Assembly (NCBI GenBank): GCA_964019135.1 | Contig: OZ025260.1 | Location: 19,090,254 to 19,154,253, forward strand | DNA length: 64,000 nucleotides | Direction of reading: 5' to 3' | From: Arenicola marina | Lineage: Eukaryota > Annelida > Polychaeta > Arenicolidae | Shown: positions 1 to 11,974 of the stretch, in pieces | Layout: every line of letters starts with the position of its first letter | How positions within the stretch are numbered: position 1 is the stretch's first letter | The notes under the pieces: model-generated | Databases searched by the model: none | What the model saw: the letters and a program-made list of their open reading frames with translations, nothing else | What the model was told of the DNA's origin: nothing | Translations under genes and position numbers: made by a program

Positions 1-1404
1 TGCTTGTAGCAGACCCACATGTCAATGCACAGCGTGGATATAGCATACCCACATGTCAATGTAAATCGTGCTTGTAGCAGACCCACATGTCAATGTAAAT
101 CGTGCTTGTAGCAGACCCACATGTCAATGCCCAGCGTGGTTGTAGCAGACCCACATGTCGATGCACAGCGTGGTTGTAGCAGACCCACATGTCAATGCAC
201 AGCGTGGTTGTCGCAGACCCACATGTCAATGCACAGCGTGGATGTAGCATACCCACATGTCAATGTAAATCGTGCTTGTAGCAGACCCACATGTCAATGC
301 ACAGCGTGGTTGTCGCAGACCCACATGTCAATGCCCAGCGTGGTTGTAGCAGACCCACATGTCAATGCACAGCGTGGATGTAGCATACCCACATGTCAAT
401 GTAAATCGTGCTTGTAGCAGACCCACATGTCAATGCCCAGCGTGGTTGTAGCAGACCCACATGTCAATGCACAGCGTGCTTGTAGCAGACCCACATGTCA
501 ATGCACAGCGTGGTTGTCGCAGACCCACATGTCAATGCACAGCGTGGATGTAGCATACCCACATGTCAATGTAAATCGTGCTTGTAGCAGACCCACATGT
601 CAATGCCCAGCGTGGTTGTAGCAGACCCACATGTCGATGCACAGCGTGGTTGTAGCAGACCCACATGTCAATGCACAGCGTGGCTGTAGCAGACCCACAT
701 GTCAATGCACAGCGTGGTTGTAGCAGACCCACATGTCAATGCACAGCGTGGCTGTAGCAGACCCACATGTCAATGCAGTGTGGTTGTAGCAGACCCACAT
801 GTCAATGCTCAGCGTGGTTGTAGCAGACCCACATGTCAATGCCCAGCGTGGTTGTAGCAGACCCACATGTCAATGCACAGCGTGGTTGTAGCAGACCCAC
901 ATGTCAATGCACAGCGTGGTTGTAGCAGACCCACATGTCAATGCACAGCGTGGTTGTAGCAGACCCACATGTCAATGCACAGCGTGGCTGTAGCAGACCC
1001 ACATATCAATGCAGTGTGGTTGTAGCAGACCCACATGTCAATGCCCAGCGTGGTTGTAGCAGACCCGCATGTCAATGCCCAGCGTGGTTGTAGCAGACCC
1101 ACATGTCAATGCACAGCGTGGTTGTAGCAGACCCACATGTCAATGCACAGCGTGGTTGTAGCAGACCCACATGTCGATGCACAGCGTGGTTGTAGCAGAC
1201 CCACATGTCAATGCACAGCGTGGTTGTAGCAGACCCACATGTCAATGCCCAGCGTGGTTGTAGCAGACCCACATGTCAATGCACAGCGTGGTTGTAGCAG
1301 ACCCACATGTCAATGCACAGCGTGGTTGTAGCAGACCCACATGTCAATGCACAGCGTGGTTGTAGCAGACCCACATGTCAATGCACAGCGTGGTTGTAAC
1401 AGAC
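1..1404. repeat. 34-bp minisatellite array, about 41 copies
   Basis: Tandem 34-bp units with the core GTAGCAGACCCACATGTCAA followed by TGCACAGCGTGG or a variant. The array runs from the window edge, so its left end is not seen. Two variants alternate in the left third (units with TGTAAATCGTGC or GGATGTAGCATACC), while the right third is nearly homogeneous, as expected from recent local expansion. Open frames on both strands follow from the repeat and are not genes. Confidence 0.95.
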
Positions 1405-1789
1405 TACAGTACAATGAGTACATTGATGGTTGCTGAAAGAAAATGCCTTAAATTGACTTGCATGCTCCCTCGAACAAGGATTGTTGATGGACACTCTCGG
1501 TGGGAAAGAACTCGGGATGAGTACATGGATGGTTGCGGGAAGACTGCTTTAAATTACTCAAACAGCATTATTTTCCTTGCGAAACGTTCACAATGTTTCG
1601 AATGAAAATTATTTATTCCCATATGCGTTGTGTATAAGGACCGATATTGTTTACAATACATATATGCGCATGTTGTTAGGCCACTTCTTGAGCCAACGGA
1701 GGCATATTTCATGTCGTGTGGCTTTCTTATATATTTACTACGTCATCGAAATTCGGAAATCGCCACCTTTTTTACGCTGGACTACCTGG

Positions 1790-2060
1790 CGGCAAGGGAT
1801 ATTTCCGTTCCGCGGGATTGGACTTTTCATTTAATCCATGAACTGTGAAGGACGAAAGTAATTCTTCGTGAACTGAGAATTGAATATTAGCCGACCGTCG
1901 TGATCAAGGATTTTCGTGAACTGAGAATTTTTATATTAAATAACCGTGATTTGGGAAATCTCCAGTTTATATTATGTATCGGCCCCCTCCATTGTACGCG
2001 GGGATTTCTCCATTTAATTCATCGTGATCTGGAAATAAAGAAATTAATTCTTCGGGATTT
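1790..2060. repeat. Interspersed repeat, family A copy 1
   Basis: This stretch aligns by eye with 47515-47815. Both share, in the same order, a TTCCG/TTCCTCGGGATTGG start, AATTCTTCGT with (A)ACTG, GAATATTAGCCGAC or GTATTAGGCGAC, ATTAAATAACCGTGA or ATTAAATAACGGT, and TTCATCGTGATCTGG with AAATAAAGAAATT. Each ends in a C-rich run. No coding capacity or clear terminal repeats are visible, so the class is unknown. It lies just upstream of the first Ig exon found here. Confidence 0.6.
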
Positions 2061-2167
2061 CTAGACTTCGTCCCCACCCCCCTGCCCCCTCTCCCCCATT
2101 ATAGTGGCTGACACTGGGTTGTATTATTGCTTGATACTGTACATATATATGCACTTTGCTACCACAG

Positions 2168-5100
2168 CGACACTGGCGGGCAGCACCTACATCACTCGAC
2201 CCTCCAACACCGCCGCCGTGATCGGAGACAACGTCATCCTCAACTGCTCCTACAGCACGGATTTAGATGAGGAGCTTCTAGAATGGTCGCAGTTCACCCC
2301 CAGTCAGCCCTTGGGGACCCGTATCTCCCTGGATGGGAACACGACCTCGGAGTGGGACCCCGACAAGTACTCACACGATGGCAAGTACGACCTGATCATC
2401 CACGACTCCCAGAAGAGCGACGCCATTCAGTATGGCTGCATTCTCTTCCACGAGGACCTCTACTCCTTTCTGGAAATCATCATTCTCGGTAAGTAATTTA
2501 CATGACTGTGTACGTGTCATGGGCGTGTCCTGGGGGGAAGGGGGGGGGCACATTGGGCACGTGCTCCCCTTTTCAGACCCTAGGATATATCTGTGTCTCC
2601 CCCCTTTGTGCCCAAGGCAGTGCCCAAGGCAGTATGTGGCAAGGGGTTGGGGGCACAGGGGGCACGTGGCCACACCCTTCCCTTTCAGACCCTAAGATAT
2701 ACATTATCCCCCCCCCTGTCAAATTCTCAGGTTTTTTGCTCTATTAATGCTCTATAATAAGATATCGTCTGCCATTGTTATGATATGCTTAATGACTTGG
2801 TGTGGCATGGCGTGGGCGGGAGGGGGGGGGGGTGTGGCTACTCATACTTAGTCGTAAGTCGGGTTCAAAATTCTCACAACGGAGGGGGGGGGGGAGGGGG
2901 GTGACCAGAAGAGGTTGTACACAGGGTGGGGGGATGCACAAAAAGCAAGGGGCTTTCACGACTAATATGGAGTACAATCTTCTCGTTGGAGATCATAGAT
3001 TGGTAAATGGGACCCGAGTGGAGCACAATGTTAGGCTCACTGGGACCTACTCTGGAACTATTCTAGTCAAAAGCCATCAATGCGAAGAATAAGTGAACGA
3101 ACTGGTGAAATGTTACCGCTGAGACGTCCGCCAATACAGAAATGTTATTTTCATGTGATAACAAGGGATAGCAGCAGTTCAGTGACATGTTCACGGTGTT
3201 ACAGAGACTGCCCCCCAGGGCGGTGACGGCACGCGGATGTCAGAGGACATCATCATTCTTCCCCATGACGACAGCACAGACTCCCTGTACCTGGTGTGTC
3301 ACGTCAACTTCACCGGCAAATGGGGTCCCATACTGACGTGGTTCGACTCGAAGGACAATCTCATTGAGGACGCTCAAGTCATCAACGCCAGTTCCTCTGT
3401 GACGTCAGTATTGAATATGACTGGCCTCCATGGACCCAGCCTATGGGGAGAGTCCTTCCGCTGCTACACGAGCTTCCCGCGCCCCCCAGCGGACTTACTC
3501 ATCAACTCCGACATCCGCCATCACATAGACGACCGGGCGCCCGACTATGACAACAACTGCACGGTCTACATTGGGTATATAGGTACGTAGACCTGCAATA
3601 CAACATTGCCGGACTAGGACAAAAACTGCACCGTCTACATTGGGTATATAGGTACGTAAACCTGCAATACAACATTGCCGGACTAGGACAAAAACTGCAC
3701 CGTCTACATTGGGTATATAGGTACGTAAACCTGCAATACAACATTGCCGGACTAGGACAACAACTGCACCGTCTACATTGGGTATATAGGTACGTAAACC
3801 TGCCATACAACATTGTCGGACTAGGACAAAAACTGCACCGTCTACATTGGGTATATAGGTACGTAAACCTGCAATACAACATCGCCGGACTAGGACAACA
3901 ACTGCACCGTCTACATTGGGTATATAGGTACGTAGACCTGCCATACAACATCGCCGGACTAGGACAACAACTGCACCGTCTACATTGGGTATATAGGTAC
4001 GTAAACCTGCAATACAACATTGCCGGACTAGGACAAAAACTGCACCGTCTACATTGGGTATATAGGTACGTAAACCTGCAATACAACATTGCCGGACTAG
4101 GACAACAACTGCACCGTCTACATTGGGTATATAGGTACGTAAACCTGCAATACAACATCGCCGGACTAGGACAACAACTGCACCGTCTACATTGGGTATA
4201 TAGGTACGTAAACCTGCCATACAACATTGTCGGACTAGGACAAAAACTGCACCGTCTACATTGGGTATATAGGTACGTAGACCTGCAATACAACATTGCC
4301 GGACTATGATAACAACTGCACCGTCTACATTGGGTAGATAGGTACGTAAACCTGCAATACAACATTGCCGGACAAGGACAACAACTGCACCGTCTACATT
4401 GGGTATATAGGTACGTAAACCTGCAATACAACATCGCCGGACTAGGACAACAACTGCACCGTCTACATTGGGTATATAGGTACGTAAACCTGCAATACAA
4501 CATCGCCGGACTAGGACAACAACTGCACCGTCTACATTGGGTATATAGGTACGTAAACCTGCAATACAACATTGCTGGACTATGATAACAACTGCACCGT
4601 CTACATTGGGTATATAGGTACGTAGACCTGCAATACAACATTGCCGGACTATGATAACAACTGCACCGTCTACATTGGGTATATAGGTACGTAAACCTGC
4701 AATACAACATTGCCGGACTAGGACAACAACTGCACCGTCTTTATTGGGTATATAGGTACGTAGACCTGCAATACAACATTGCCGGACTATGATAACAACT
4801 GCACCGTCTACATTGGGTATATAGGTACGTAAACCTGCAATACAACATTGCCGGACTAGGACAACAACTGCACCGTCTTTATTGGGTATATAGGTACGTA
4901 GACCTGCAATACAACATTGCCGGACTATGATAACAACTGCACCGTCTACATTGGGTAGATAGGTACGTAAACCTGCAATACAACATTGCCGGACTAGGAC
5001 AACAACTGCACCGTCTTTATTGGGTATATAGGTACGTAGATAGGTACGTAAACCTGCGATACAACATTGAGAATGTACGCCGTACGCCGCTGAAGTACAT

Positions 5101-8100
5101 TAGACCCTCAGTTAACCGGTATACATGGGCAATAGCAATATCGTCGGTTTACAGAGGTTTAATAAGTTCAGGAACGAAAGCGGGAATTACTAGATAAAGG
5201 TTGGATATTGATAGTATTTAGGTTCGTTCAGGTTGGCATTTAAGGAAGTTTTACTGTAGATCCGGTTTTGTTCTTATAGTCTTGGAAAGGTTACTAATTC
5301 ATACCATTCAATGTTTTGAAGTGCATAAGCTTTTGACATATAACACCACGTCGTGTTAACTCTTACCTTTGGCAGCATAATGCATTGATATTATCTTATT
5401 AATTGTAGTCTGCATACAGACTTTTGTGTGCCTAAAGACAACAAAGATAAAGATAAACCTCGGCACAAAGCACGTGGTGCCTACTTTTATTTTGCTGGCA
5501 TTGTAGACCCACCGACGACCTTGGCACCGACCACCCAAGTGACGACACGGCTTGGTGACGTCACAACCACTTCCGGCGCAGGTACGAGCGATGCGGGGGT
5601 GACAGGGGAGGTATCCAACACGACAGACCCCGGGCACGCCTCACCCCCACCCGGCACACCCACAGGTACCCCCGAACCCTGCCTCACCCGGCACCCTCAG
5701 AGGTACCCCCACACCCTGCCCTATCCAGCACCCCCACAGGTACCCTAACACCCTGCCCCACCGTGCAACTCTTAGGGCACAAACGGTTCGGTCTGGGGTG
5801 GATTAGTGAGCACCCCATAGATTAACACATCTTTAAAGTACCGTGTTGGTAGTGGTGTATAGTATAGTATACGTCAGAGATGAACATTTTGACCATACGA
5901 TTACCGCCAGAATGAAGCATGTTTTCTACTAGTAAATAATAACCCCAATAACTGTTTGACTAGCGCATGGATCGCATTCAGCAGTACCTCTGTCCATCAC
6001 AACCCCTTCAAAGTCATGGAACTGTAGGCATATACGGCCTTTATAATCTGCATGCATATGCATTATCATACCTTTGTTAATCTGCATGCATATGCCTTAT
6101 CATACCTTTGTTAATCTCCATGCACATGCATTATCATACCTTTGTTAATCTGCACAGTAATGCTATGCGTATTCATTCACATCCTTTGAAGAGAAGAGAA
6201 GATATGAGATATCACCTATCAAAATCATCCATAGAAGTCCCTGCATGGATGACCTCTAATGTCCAACAAACAAAAAAAGTCCAACATCCCCCATTACAAT
6301 TGGTACATAGTACCAATGACCGTTTTACTTCTCGCGAAACCAAAAAGAGTATGGGGACCCCTGGCGGTTATGGATGTAATTAATGAGTGATGGTCACTGA
6401 TGTTGCCCTGGTTTCCGGTTTTTAGGCGGACCTCTTGTCGTAGCCGGCCTGACGGGCTGGCAGTTCGCGCTGATCGTCATAGCAATCGTCATCTTCCTCA
6501 TCCTCCTCATCCTCCTCATAGTCTGCTGCGAGAAGTCAAACAGGTGAGAGCTACTTCACACACACACACACCCACACTACACACTACTACAAGGGGTCTG
6601 GAAGGGGTGGGTGTCCAGTGTAGATTTTTCAAACTTCTCAGTGTCGAATGTCGATTTTTCACCACGTTCCGTGTCGCTTTTTGGCTAAGTTTCCAAAATT
6701 TGTGTCCATGTCGCTTTTTTGGTCAGATCCTCACTTTCGGAATTTGCGCATCAATGTCAAATATCGTTTTTTCAAATATGCCTGTGTCGCGTGTCGCCAT
6801 CGACCCCTTCCAGACCCCTACTACAAGGGAGTTTGTCTCTATGTCTCGGCACAATTGCAGCCTCTCTAGGTCTATAGACTTCGTTCAGCCAGTACCAACC
6901 ATGCCAAGGTTGGTACTGACTGAACAAAATAAATACAGTTTATAAAAAAGAACAGAAACATGCCAATAGCGGATGACCAGAATTCCGAATACCGTAACCA
7001 CACGAAGAAACGACATAACAACATGGAAGAGCGAAGTGATGACCCACGCGAAACAAGGAAAAAGCCTTCTCTGGTCACCTATGGTTTCACCAATGGAGAG
7101 CAGCATGGCAGCATATGGTATGCCGAATTTGGCAATGAAATAAAGCGAAGTGAAAAAAGAAAATCGGAACATCCCACATTCCTTCAGTTCACGGATGCCT
7201 TTTGTCGCAAGCGCCATATTTTAAAATTTTCTCCTGATTTCTTTCAGAGAATCGAAGCTGAAGGCTGAACAAAACGTAAGTTGTGCGAAATGGTCTATTT
7301 CGTAAGTAACCTTTGGTTCGCTGTGCATCGTCAGCACCCACCTCTCACCCAGAGCTAACCGGACCTGTTTTATATCATAATTGTCTATCAAACGAATGTT
7401 TGTATTGGAGTTGTTGCGTTCATGATGTGTGTTCTACCTTCCAGGCATTAAAGAATTACGAGAACGGCCAGACAAATGTGGCCATCACACATGGCGCAGG
7501 TGGGTGGTCGATAGTTCAGCCACAGTACATTCCGTAACAACCATTTCAACATGTAGCGATAAGATAAGATAAGATATTTGAACAAAAAATAAATTCATTT
7601 TACACTATTAAAGAAAATAGACGTTTTTCTGTCTTAAGGGGTCGAGATTAGCCCACTTTGCCTTAGTTTTATTTAACATCGGTATGTAAAAGTCAACAAT
7701 AAACATTAGCACAAATGCTGTTGACCGACATCAGCGATGACCGTATATTGACCAGCGTCTTCCAATGTAGATAGGGGGCTTGGTGGTGGGTGGGGGGGGG
7801 GCGTGGTGGTGGCGGTGTAGGAGGTTGTTATATGTAAAGAAAGCGTGACAACATATTGTTGATGCTGTATTCTCTCTCCATCTAGAATATTCCGAGTCCC
7901 CGTTGGACATCCTGATGACGATGAATCCAGAGCGAGTGAACAGTTTCAATGTAAGTGTTCGTGCAAAAATATATAGGACGAAATGTAGGTCTACGGTATT
8001 CCTACTTGCGGGATGATGAGAATTTTCTTTTCGGTGCCGAATTCCGTTGAAACCACGTGGAATGATTCTTGAAGTACAAATGTTAGCTCTCAGCGCATCG

Positions 8101-10238
8101 GTGACGTCATTGGCTCGGCCAGGAGAAGGCAGCATTGTACTATGTCAAAATTATGATGCGTATATATGTTTTCATATCTCTGAGAGTCTGTAAAACAACA
8201 ATTTTAACATAAAACTGCGCGGTTTGTTTATATCGCGCGCGGACGTGATAGCGAGCCGCGGTCGATATCACACACAAACAGGCGAACGGCGAACAGGCGC
8301 ACAGGGATATAAAACAGGTCACCAACTTCTGCTCCGGTGACAAAATTGCTTCTCTCCGGATAGCCCAGAGGCTTTCAGGATTTAAATTCAAGACAGAATA
8401 TACTTTTTTGACATGGGGAAGAGGTTGGTAATGCAAAAAATTACAGAATATGTTGCTTTAATTTACGTTAACATTTGACTGTTTTTCGTTAGTGCTTCAC
8501 TTTTTCCTGCCGATTTCAGGGAAATCTGACGAAACAAGAGTATATAACAAAAGGTGGAGGACATTTTGATGGTAAGGACTATTGTTGTCTTCCCGAAACA
8601 TACAATTAATAAACGATCACTATCTGGATATGGTTATTAAATTATAATTTTTTTTTTCTGTGTTGCTGACCTCATTTTTCATCGTGATACTGATACAATA
8701 AATTAGTTTTGTTTCCTAAGAAAAAACGAGGCATTGGTATCTATATATATCAGGTCACATAAAAGAAATCCGTCATTTTCTTGAGATATGGATAATATTA
8801 CAATAATTGTTTCCACCCCTCAGATTTCTCGGCCTCACCGGAGGAAATTCTGATGACCTTGAACCCAGAACATTTGAGAAGCCTTCCGGATGCAAACAGG
8901 AGGACTCATCTGGAGTCTTGGCTACGCGATCCGGAGGTAGGTTAACCAAAGATTGTCTAGCCGAATAGTTATGGTCTTCCTCACACTTTGAACCAGCATG
9001 CATTAGAAGACTGCATGCATTGTTCCGAACAAAACCTGGTCTGGTACATTGATGCAAACTCGCCGAAATATTATTTGAAGCGTAAATTAAAGCAGAAATT
9101 AGTTTTTTCATCACCAGACAATCATATTACGCAAACATTTGATATGATTGATCCCTTAATATTCCACACCAGGCTGGTGCGATGGAACCAGAACGCTATG
9201 TTCTAAAGGTACCTTGTGATTCACTGACTGATCCAATAAACACGTCCTATGTTACATCTAGGTGCATCACTGGATGTTATACATCATGCTAACAACGAAC
9301 ACAGCACGTGGCCAGTATGTGTAACAACATTTATTTCCACAATACAAGGCTACATGGGGGTGCCAACGTGAGTGACAATTAATTGCGTAAAGGGCAAGCA
9401 AGGGCGGATCCAAGATTTTGGAAAGTTGGGGGAGGGTTGACTTTGAATGGAAAATGAGCTCACCGAATTGAGGGTGCGAGTGAGGTATGACCGGGGGCGC
9501 CCCGTGGCTTGGAGTAATTTGCATTAACACAGACACGCCCCGTGCCCTAGATGCGCCAATACAAAGTGTTTCATATCTCTTTCTAGGGCCAAAAAGAGGT
9601 GCCTTATCCGAACGCCGGCATGGTGAACATTTCTGGTGAGTTATTGCTGAAACTCATCTATATACGTCTCAAGAAATTACCAATTAAAACAATACTGATG
9701 CGAATTTTTTTTTAATGTAAGCTTCATTTATTTAACGAGGTTATCAACAGCGCATACACGTCTTAATGACTACCTCGAAATGCGAAATTGGAAGGGTATG
9801 GAACAAATCTGGGGGTATATTTATTCCTTGATGCTTGTGTTGTGCTTGGACAAAAATCGATATCTTACTGTGCTTTACGCTATTTGTGAAAGTTACGATC
9901 CTGGCCCGTTTTGGGCAGTCGGACGTTTTCGGCTTCCACACGCGTGAACTCCATGTCACAAACATATCTTAACCACTGCATTCCCTATGACGTCATGCGA
10001 CATGTGCTCCCCGTGTACTGACGAGCGCATGTTCTTGTGCTGTCGTTATACAAAGGCCGCTTTACACTTTCGTTGTCGATGAAGCAATTGTGCACTCCTT
10101 TTCGACTTTGTTAACCAATAGCTTTTAACACAATTTTTTTCAGATTATCTTGCATCGCCGGAAGACGTTGTCATGACGATGAGTCCCGAGGAAGTCCCGG
10201 ATACAGACTCTGGAGTACGAGTCGTTACGTCACAATAA
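2168..10238 (+). CDS. Two-Ig-domain single-pass membrane protein with repeated cytoplasmic tail (5' end missing)
   Basis: Exons: 2168-2488, 3205-3582, 5507-5665 (alternative donor after 5581), 6426-6543, 7248-7275, 7445-7499, 7886-7950, 8520-8571, 8824-8936, 9587-9635, 10144-10238 (TAA). All junctions are AG/GT and the phases agree. Ig domain 1 has NCSY, LEWSQ and YGC as its Cys-Trp-Cys core. Ig domain 2 has LVCHVNF, LTWFDS and FRCYTS, with several N-glycosylation sites (NFT, NAS, NMT, NCT). A Thr/Pro/Ser stalk follows, then a helix (FALIVIAIVIFLILLILLIV) ending in CCEK. The tail repeats an SP-[DE]-[DE]-x-[LV]MT[ML]-[NS]PE motif three times. Ig exons are phase 1-1, as usual. The signal-peptide exon is not found and probably lies left of the window. 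An alternative acceptor before 2105 adds VADTGLYYC. The family is not recognised; a cell-surface adhesion or immune receptor is an inference. Confidence 0.75.
2520..2960. repeat. G/C-rich intron with a diverged direct repeat and poly-G runs
   Basis: This is the intron between the two Ig exons. Two related stretches of about 60 bp (near 2550-2605 and 2655-2715) share GGGCACGTG, TTTCAGACCCTA and GATATA. G runs of 8-11 occur at about 2540, 2821 and 2885. The runs could form G-quadruplexes or be assembly-prone. No gene is seen. Confidence 0.6.
3541..5062 (+). repeat. 69-bp minisatellite reiterating the 3' end and splice donor of Ig exon 2, about 22 copies
   Basis: The first unit is the end of the exon itself (CGACTATGACAACAACTGCA onward) with its donor ATATAG|GTACGT. 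About 21 further units follow, each with GACAA(C/A)AACTGCACCGTCT, ACATTGGGTATATAG|GTACGT and a spacer (AAACCTGCAATACAACATTG). Thus each unit carries exon-like sequence plus an intact AG|GTACGT. The unit is a multiple of three, but the host frame meets TAG or TAA directly after each GGT ACG, so use of a distal donor would end the protein before the membrane helix. Confidence 0.95.
6593..6818. mobile_element. hAT-like non-autonomous element (GTGTCG family copy 1)
   Basis: This 226-bp element has inverted ends GGGGTCTGG...CCAGACCCC and is flanked by perfect 8-bp target duplications TACTACAA (6585-6592 and 6819-6826). The interior is rich in TGTCG followed by T runs. Eight-bp duplications are typical of hAT transposons. 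Related copies lie at 51536-51793 and 62143-62354. It sits in the intron after the transmembrane exon of the Ig gene. Confidence 0.8.
8143..8460 (-). repeat. Interspersed repeat, family B copy 1
   Basis: The reverse complement matches 40200-40505 and 55325-55630. The shared order is TTCTGTAATTTTT, CCATGTCAAA, GTCTTGAATTTAAATCCTGA, AAGCC..GGGCTATCCGGAGAG, GGAGCAGAAGTTGGTG, TTATATCCCT, a CG-rich middle with CGACCGCG.CTCGCTA, TTGTTTTACAGACTC and a CATA end. Copies of about 300 bp without coding capacity suggest a SINE or non-autonomous DNA element. It lies in an intron of the Ig gene. Confidence 0.75.
9400..9515. repeat. GGCGGATCCA / poly-G interspersed repeat fragment, copy 1
   Basis: The stretch starts GGGCGGATCCAAG, then has a G-rich run, GAATGGAAAATG and a C/G-rich end. 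Similar sequence occurs at 48205-48395 (GGGGCCGATTCAGGGGG ... GGATCTGCTCCTG) and 61585-61680 (GGCGGATCCAGTGAGGGG). The near-inverted ends of the 48-kb copy suggest a short MITE. Confidence 0.45.
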
Positions 10239-10432
10239 GACCCGTAGTCATAGTTACCTTGAGCACATAGTTATACCCAGTAGTCAATAAGTTAACGTGA
10301 CGATTATTCCTACCTGTATATCAACGAAAGTTAATATACTAATTATTAGCGAAATTAGTTAAGAACTGCCAACGTTTTAATGTGTAAGCATGATACATCT
10401 AATTTACTTCAGTAAACGTGAAATGTCTGTTA

Positions 10433-10438
10433 AATAAA
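10433..10438 (+). terminator. Candidate poly(A) signal of the Ig-domain gene
   Basis: AATAAA lies 195 bases after the TAA stop, the first canonical hexamer downstream, at a plausible 3' UTR length. Confidence 0.45.
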
Positions 10439-10973
10439 CTCCCCCTCATCATCGCTATTATATAAGACTATAGCACATATATTGTTTTTCCATTGATAAC
10501 ATAATCTCACAGAAGATGCATAAATACAGCTAAAGCTCGATAACTCGCAAAAAGAGAGGTATAACATATATTCATAACCAGTCTTCTCTTATAAAGACTT
10601 CTTCCAAACAACCACGCAAATCTGGATAAGTTATTCTTTTAACTTGCCCAGTATCTACCAGCTATCGGGTTATCTAGCTTAAGCGGTATTTAAGTAATTA
10701 GGCATATTATCAATAAATTGCACCACCTCCCCGCCAGGTGTCGTGGCGGACGTCCCCTCCTGCTTTCGATCGGCGGACATGACACCCCGTTACCAGCGGT
10801 ACAGCTTCTGTAGTTAGCTTCAGTAGTTACCGTGCTCTTGGTTCGCCGCAATATCACTGTTCGTTACTTCACTCTCTAAATTGATTCTTACAAACTTACA
10901 CTCAGTTTGCATCCGGATCTAATGGCACATAGTGGTACCGCATGAAGGTAGCGCTCAAGACAACTATGATAAT

Positions 10974-11218
10974 ATACTACTCACACTTTGCTAAGGATCA
11001 CCTCTATGCAGAGATATCTGAGTGTATAACAGGTGACTGTGTAATTCTACTATAATACAGATAAGCCTTCCCCAATCTGGGTCCAATCTGTTACTCGTGG
11101 GCCACCATGCATGGAGATGAAGGCAAACGTCTTTGTATTATAGTAGAATTACACAGTCACCTGTTATACACTCAGATATCTCTGCATAGAGGTGATCCTT
11201 AGCAAATTGTGAGTAGTA
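10974..11218. mobile_element. Palindromic MITE-like element (hairpin with ~85-bp arms)
   Basis: The left arm 10974-11060 (TACTACTCACACTTTGCTAA onward) and right arm 11131-11218 are near-perfect inverted complements around a loop of about 70 bp. A TA dinucleotide lies at each outer edge, compatible with a Tc1/mariner-type target duplication. The element has no coding capacity. It lies between the convergent Ig and TMEM184C genes, possibly within a long 3' UTR. Confidence 0.75.
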
Positions 11219-11974
11219 TAGTACCTGGAATTATATTAGTCTTTAGTATTATTATCATGGAATAGTTGCTATTAATAATAAACTATACAATATAATTATC
11301 AAAAAATACATATGATACATAATATAAATATATAATATTTTAACTTAACCTTGAACTACAACTAAAGTCTCGTTTCATTCTTCCAGGTGAAGGTCGAATC
11401 CAGATTGCCGGCAGATGGCGCCGATAGAGAGAACATGGAGATTGATCGTGAACGGCGCTCCAGTTCACACTTCTACACACTACTTTTTACCCCGGAGTGA
11501 CGTCACCAAGGCCGCCGTCATATACGGAGAGTGACGTCACCAAAGCCGGCGTCATATACCGTAGCTCCTGCCCCAGACAACCGCCATGTCACAGACAAAG
11601 AGCATCACTGACAGATTTATGATCTATACTTGCTGTATATAACAGACATCTGACTGTTCATTAACCAGGTTTATGTGAAGAGAATGGCAGGTGGTGAACG
11701 CTGTCCATATCCACACATAGTGCACGGCGGAAGCAACACAGAGAGGACAAATAAGATGTAGTGTGGAGGTGAAGTCATAAGCGCTTTTCGGTCTGGATCA
11801 TGCCGATGTGGTTAAGAAGTCTTCTTCTGGTGTACAATAGTCTCAAAGCAGAAACAGTTGTGCTGTTTGCAAGAGAAGAACAAAGGTGGTAGCGGCCATT
11901 TAAAGTGGGGCCGATTGGAACGCCGTACGGCCAACGCCGGACATGGATATGGATCAATTAATGAGGGCAAAAGG

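Noticed and set aside
1-1404. Regularly spaced repeats resembling a CRISPR array
   Set aside because: Units are directly adjacent with no variable spacers, no cas genes are present, and the window is clearly eukaryotic. The same applies to the 25-, 20- and 30-bp arrays.
3502-4710. Long minus-strand reading frames of 241 and 402 codons
   Set aside because: They are read through the 69-bp array, whose length is a multiple of three; they only repeat one 23-residue unit antisense to the Ig exon.
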